DNA of 7,135 nucleotides from Clostridia bacterium (GTDB taxonomy: Bacteria > Bacillota > Clostridia > Christensenellales > UBA1242): NCBI GenBank assembly GCA_017553065.1, contig JAFZND010000114.1:1-7135 (forward strand). The letters are read 5' to 3'. Position numbers and translations under genes: made by a program. The notes beneath the pieces are model-generated. The model was not told where the DNA came from and searched no databases. It worked only from the letters and a program-made list of their open reading frames with translations. Positions 5,114 to 7,135 of the stretch are shown piece by piece (positions within the stretch are counted from its first letter, which is position 1; every line of letters begins with the position of its first letter).

Positions 5114-7135
5114 ATGAAAGAGAGAAAGAAACGCAAAAAATTTAATATTAAGCGTACACTTGTGTATCTTGCCACATATATTGTGGTAACTTTTGGCGTA
5201 GCTTTGTTTATGGTGATGAATACATCTACCACTCTTTCTTCTGGTAACAAATTAAACTTCACTATTCCAGAGCCAAGCGCTATTGAAAAAGTTATTTCTA
5301 GCATTACAGACAATGAAAATATTGAAATGACAGCATCAATTGATGTGGATAAAGATGGCGAGCCATTTGCAAAAGTGTTGTTTGGTGCAAATGTAAACTT
5401 TGGCGAAGAACTTACAGATATTAAGGTGGCGGCAGATATGAACGCCACATACAATGACCATACAATTACAGCACAAGCAAGATATATTGATGGCGAATTG
5501 TATTTAAGTTTGCTTGGCGGCAACTATAAACTATATGTTCCAACAGCAATGGATGCAATTAGTAGTGTGGCAGACTTATTAGGCATGGACCTAGATAAAC
5601 AATTGTCAACTCTAGATACATCAGCGCTTGCAGAACTTGCAGCAGATGTGCAACAAATTGAAGGCGGATACATTGTTTCTTTAGAATTTAATGGTATTAA
5701 AATCAACCTTACAACAGATGCACAGTATAATCTTGTGTCTGCAAGAATTAGCGATATTGAAGTTGAAGGTTATGTAATTAAGATTAAGGCAAATGTTGTT
5801 GCTAGAAATAATGGCAAAGTGGTGGAAGCACCACAAGATGAATATGTGGATATCACAGATTCATTTGCTATTGTAGAAAGCATTAGCAATACACTTACTA
5901 AAGATTTGTATGTGAATGCACATATTGCATACGGCAATATTGTGTTTGATGGATTTATCAATTTTGCAAACATGAACGCATTTGGCACACTTAGTGCATC
6001 TGATGTGAAAGTGAATATTCAATACAAAGATGGTTTTGTGTATTTAGATGCACTTGGTGTAAAAGTAAAAGTTGCACTTGCAGATTATGAAAAATATTTG
6101 GATGCATTAAAATCATTTGGAATTGATATTGATGTGAATGTGAATGCAAACCAAGTGCTAGATATGGTAACTAGTTTATCGCTAGATGTGATAAAGAGTG
6201 TTCAAGCTACAGAAAATAGTGTAGTTGTTATTCTTAAATCTAACGAAGAAATAGTATTTGATGTAGTAGATGGCAAACTAAATAGAATAACAGCATCAAT
6301 TGGTGGCGCAGATGCAGAGATTGCCCTAGGCAATGGTTGCGCATCCGTCCCAGTGATTGACGAAGAACAATATATTGATGCAATAAACTTCTTGCCTTAT
6401 GTAGATAGTATTGCTCAAATAATTGAAAGCAAAAAAGTTGCTGGCACAATTACATTAAAATTTGAAGATAACCAATTCTTATTTAATGTGCTTGCATCAT
6501 TTGAAGATGGCGTGTGCGCACAAGTTACAGGCAACATACTTGGTTTTGATGTTGTAGCAACATATAAAGATGAATTTATTTACCTAAGTATTGATGATGC
6601 ACACATTGTGCTTAATAAATCACAATTTAGTGAATTGTTAGATTTATTTGAAGTAGATGCACAATTTGATTTGAGTAGTTTGGATATTAATTTATCTATG
6701 CAAGATTCAAATATTGTGGCAAATGTGTTAGGTTACACATTTAGTGTTGGCACATACGCAAACAATATTGAGTTTAGTGCAAACATTGCTGGCTTACAAT
6801 TAGACACAATTATTCATGCAACAGATGACTGCGTGGTAGTCCCTGATCGCGAATATCATGCATTAGATATAATATCAATTGCATCACAAATAAAAGATGT
6901 ATTGGATTCTAAATCATTTAGTGCAGATATAAATGCAACCTTTATGGATACAACAATTAGTGCACATGCAGTTGTAAATTTTGAAGACGGCATTAGTGCA
7001 CAAATTAGTGGTAGTGCATTTGATAGAGAATTTGTAATAACATCGCAAGATGGAGTAGTGTATGTAGCAATTGATGACTCAATCAAGTTGCAAGGTAATT
7101 TGCAAGATTTACCAAAACTTATTGAAGAAATAAAA
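5114..7135 (+). CDS. Large signal-anchored repeat protein, 3' end outside window
   Basis: The frame is open from the ATG at 5114 to the last base: 674 codons without a stop. The start is chosen by the strongly basic MKERKKRKKFNIKR, followed by a membrane helix at about 15-35. A weak AAGG lies seven bases upstream, and there is a 16-base gap from the previous stop with no terminator. The exported part is built of repeated units. A marker of the type Y-x-D-G-x-x-Y-L occurs at residues 124, 304, 484 and, in weaker form, 644, giving spacings of 180, 180 and 160. Each unit begins with a short helix (ISSIT, VESISNTL, DSIAQIIESK, IASQIKDVL) and ends in a linker with AP or VP then Asp/Glu and Tyr (about 239, 412, 576). 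Strands alternate polar and hydrophobic residues. The pattern recalls LolA/LppX-type curved sheets that hold lipid, but that is a guess. It is acidic, with only three cysteines (409, 468, 573) in the exported part. Function unknown. Confidence 0.87.
   Translation, partial: MKERKKRKKFNIKRTLVYLATYIVVTFGVALFMVMNTSTTLSSGNKLNFTIPEPSAIEKVISSITDNENIEMTASIDVDKDGEPFAKVLFGANVNFGEELTDIKVAADMNATYNDHTITAQARYIDGELYLSLLGGNYKLYVPTAMDAISSVADLLGMDLDKQLSTLDTSALAELAADVQQIEGGYIVSLEFNGIKINLTTDAQYNLVSARISDIEVEGYVIKIKANVVARNNGKVVEAPQDEYVDITDSFAIVESISNTLTKDLYVNAHIAYGNIVFDGFINFANMNAFGTLSASDVKVNIQYKDGFVYLDALGVKVKVALADYEKYLDALKSFGIDIDVNVNANQVLDMVTSLSLDVIKSVQATENSVVVILKSNEEIVFDVVDGKLNRITASIGGADAEIALGNGCASVPVIDEEQYIDAINFLPYVDSIAQIIESKKVAGTITLKFEDNQFLFNVLASFEDGVCAQVTGNILGFDVVATYKDEFIYLSIDDAHIVLNKSQFSELLDLFEVDAQFDLSSLDINLSMQDSNIVANVLGYTFSVGTYANNIEFSANIAGLQLDTIIHATDDCVVVPDREYHALDIISIASQIKDVLDSKSFSADINATFMDTTISAHAVVNFEDGISAQISGSAFDREFVITSQDGVVYVAIDDSIKLQGNLQDLPKLIEEIK
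5267..7135 (+). repeat. Four diverged protein-level repeat units inside the large anchored protein
   Basis: The approximate units are 5267-5827, 5828-6349, 6350-6841 and 6842 to the window edge (incomplete). They are placed by a Y-x-D-G/E-x-x-Y-L/V marker (YIDGELYL, YKDGFVYL, YKDEFIYL, SQDGVVYV) and by the AP/VP-acidic-Tyr linkers. Units three and four also share F-E-D-G-[VI]-[CS]-A-Q-[VI]-[TS]-G (residues 463-473 and 623-633). I see no matching nucleotide repeat, so the duplications are old rather than recent tandem copies. Confidence 0.65.

Noticed and set aside
5101..5523. Minus-strand open frame of 140 codons opposite the large anchored protein
   Set aside because: The plus-strand frame is continuous for 674 codons with a clear anchor and protein repeats. 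The minus frame shows no motif, and other antisense frames of the same kind run along the gene.
1..7135. Alternative genetic code (TGA as tryptophan)
   Set aside because: Tryptophan positions use TGG, and TGA at 4136-4138 fits a normal stop with an ATGA overlap.
1..7135. CRISPR array, tRNA or rRNA genes
   Set aside because: I saw no regularly spaced direct repeats, cloverleaf arms with the conserved GGTTCGAATCC-type loop, or ribosomal RNA motifs on either strand.

Overview
The window is AT-rich bacterial DNA that reads with the standard code: tryptophan is TGG, and the stops are TAA plus one TGA. Genes are dense, short-spaced and often overlapping, and several have Shine-Dalgarno sequences. 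FtsH and the general style point to a low-GC Gram-positive lineage (Bacillota, Clostridia-like, perhaps an uncultured gut or host-associated member). That placement is an inference, because no rRNA or other taxonomic marker is present.

Left block (1-1910, + strand): the 3' part of ftsH, the membrane AAA+ zinc protease, with an unusually long charged C-terminal tail. It is followed by a translationally coupled (TAATG) single-pass membrane protein of unknown function. A strong palindromic terminator at 1915-1944 closes this operon and also serves the gene converging from the right.

Middle (1943-3298): a minus-strand gene that I recognise as a shortened, divergent member of the DUF885 family of putative metallopeptidases. 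All of the residues expected to bind metal appear to be replaced, so it looks like a pseudoenzyme. Its best promoter match places the ATG at about the transcription start, which suggests a leaderless mRNA. Upstream lies an intergenic stretch with several palindromes and no convincing gene.

Right block (3299-7135, + strand): a consensus-like promoter (TTGACA-17-TATGAT) covered by one inverted repeat and followed by a second. It drives an apparent three-gene operon. The first gene encodes a protein derived from REP-associated (Y1/RAYT-type) transposases that has lost both the HUH histidines and the catalytic tyrosine but keeps a C-terminal helix-turn-helix-like segment. The second (ATGA overlap) and third (16-base gap) encode signal-anchored extracytoplasmic proteins. 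The third has 674 residues in the window, runs off the right edge, and is built of repeated units of about 160-180 residues. Both share a short beta-type motif, hinting at related folds.

The most interesting possibility is that the right block is an undescribed system: a domesticated transposase acting as a palindrome-binding autoregulator of two surface or envelope proteins. That function is inference. The sequence itself shows the gene order, the degenerate catalytic motifs, the inverted repeats and the internal repeats.
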